Assembly: GCF_002259705.1 (NCBI RefSeq)
Contig: NZ_MWWT01000009.1
Location: 1 to 64,000 of the forward strand
Direction: 5' to 3'
DNA: 64,000 nt
DNA from: Alloscardovia macacae
GTDB taxonomy: Bacteria > Actinomycetota > Actinomycetes > Actinomycetales > Bifidobacteriaceae
How positions within the stretch are numbered: the first letter of the stretch is position 1; every line of letters starts with the position of its first letter. The notes beneath the pieces were generated by a model that ran no database searches, had not been told where the DNA came from, and saw only the letters and a list, made by a program, of their open reading frames with translations. Shown here piece by piece: positions 63,322 to 64,000 of this stretch. The position numbers and the translations under genes were made by a program.

Positions 63322-64000
63322 ATGACACAACCTATCGTGGTCAGCCTCGGCGAGATCCTGTGGGATATGCTCCCAGAAGGGAAGCGTGCGGGCGGCGCCC
63401 CAGTAAACTTCACATACCATGCTGCGCAGAATGGTCTCGTGGGCCGCTCCATTAGCGCCATCGGTAACGACTCGCTGGGTGACGAGCTCGAAGCAGCTGT
63501 AAAGAACGCTGGCATCGATGCCATTCTTCAGCGTAATGACTACCCTACCGGCACTGTGGGCGTGGTTCTGAATGACGGTATCCCATCGTATGAGATCGTT
63601 CAGGGTGTGGCATGGGATCACGTAGCACTCACCGATGAGCTCATCGAAGCCGTATCCGAGGCAGATGCCGTCTGCTACGGTTCCCTCGCATGCCGTGATG
63701 AGGAAAGCAAGAACACCATTCTTGAGCTGCTCAAGCACACGAAGCCAGGCGCTCTGAAGTACTATGACATTAACATTCGTGGAGACTTCTTCTCGAAGGA
63801 ACTCATCGAAGCTCAGCTCGAAGCAGCTACTGTCTTTAAGATTAATGATGATGAGCTCGAGCTCCTGCGCCCTATGTTCGGAGTAGAAGGCTCAGACGAG
63901 GAAGCCTGCGCATGGTTCATTAAGCACTATGACCTCGACTACATGATTCTGACGGGTGGATCCCAGTTCTCCATCATTATGAAGCGCGACGGCGAGACCT
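63322..64000 (+). CDS. PfkB family carbohydrate kinase, likely fructokinase (truncated by the window end)
   Basis: The first 226 codons of a ribokinase-fold sugar kinase: VVSLGEILWDMLPEGKRAGG followed by APVNFTYHAAQNG is typical of fructokinases (GGAPxN motif), then ISAIGNDSLGDELEAAV, PTGTVGVVLNDG, and INDDELELLRPMFG, VLTGG-like MILTGGSQFSII. The catalytic C-terminus is beyond the edge. GAAAGGA precedes the ATG. It would phosphorylate fructose, for example from CscA, to fructose 6-phosphate for the bifid shunt. A CAGAC/GTCTG palindrome lies 63294-63306, near the start. Confidence 0.9.
   Translation, partial: MTQPIVVSLGEILWDMLPEGKRAGGAPVNFTYHAAQNGLVGRSISAIGNDSLGDELEAAVKNAGIDAILQRNDYPTGTVGVVLNDGIPSYEIVQGVAWDHVALTDELIEAVSEADAVCYGSLACRDEESKNTILELLKHTKPGALKYYDINIRGDFFSKELIEAQLEAATVFKINDDELELLRPMFGVEGSDEEACAWFIKHYDLDYMILTGGSQFSIIMKRDGET

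Overview
The window is a contiguous chromosomal segment of a Bifidobacteriaceae member. The evidence is a colinear alaS-ruvX-mltG-aroC-aroKB-aroQ-pyrG block with a fused shikimate kinase/dehydroquinate synthase, an actinobacterial SUF operon (sufB-D-C-S-U-sufT), the 24-residue actinobacterial ribosomal protein bL37, a ROK-type XylR with xylA/xylB, and a sucrose permease/beta-fructofuranosidase pair. The moderate GC content and the missing aroE in the aro block look more like a Scardovia/Alloscardovia-type genome than classical Bifidobacterium. That placement is inference; no 16S is present.

Layout. 1-480: quiet DNA, then tRNA-Leu(GAG) with its terminator. 0.6-4.1 kb: an SpoU/TrmH methyltransferase, then a minus-strand operon of two tiny ORFs, an Rrf2 regulator, a zinc-type macrodomain ADP-ribosylhydrolase and a SirTM-like sirtuin. 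4.2-6.1 kb: a cluster of palindromic repeats, then uraA behind a terminator-like leader. 6.1-14.0 kb: the SUF Fe-S operon, preceded by pyrG. 14.2-25.7 kb: a second repeat island, a DUF1275 membrane protein, threonine aldolase, the aro genes, mltG, ruvX and alaS, interrupted by a plus-strand prepilin-peptidase-like gene. 25.8-31.2 kb: histidine phosphatase, holin-like membrane protein, rpsD and a PcrA helicase with unusual low-complexity ends. 31.4-36.4 kb: xpt-pbuX purine salvage, a polytopic membrane protein, an AT-rich AbiEi/DUF559-like accessory gene and a third repeat island.

36.5-41.6 kb: a LacI-type double operator, sucrose permease (cscB), beta-fructofuranosidase (cscA), YbaK deacylase, an aldose epimerase and bL37. 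41.7-48.3 kb: sigma factor with a possible anti-sigma partner, a DnaQ-like exonuclease, a MurE-like ligase, folC and aminopeptidase P. 48.5-50.6 kb: two aldo/keto reductase paralogues. 50.7-55.5 kb: the xylose regulon (xylR, xylB, xylA) with the same 23-bp operator at both promoters and a structured RNA element in the xylA 3' region. 55.6-63.1 kb: a large sortase-type surface adhesin and a MacB-like ABC permease/ATPase pair. The right edge cuts a PfkB fructokinase that would use the fructose released by CscA.

Functionally the window combines carbohydrate use (sucrose, xylose, fructose), nucleobase salvage (uracil, xanthine), shikimate and Fe-S biosynthesis, and host-facing surface proteins. 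Several genes start 6-8 nt after a -10 box and lack a Shine-Dalgarno sequence, suggesting leaderless mRNAs. The most unusual items are the Rrf2-macrodomain-SirTM module with zinc ligands missing from the sirtuin, the FUS-like Ser/Tyr/Gly tail of PcrA, the TTTTGGGC palindromic repeat islands, and the structured xylA 3' element.
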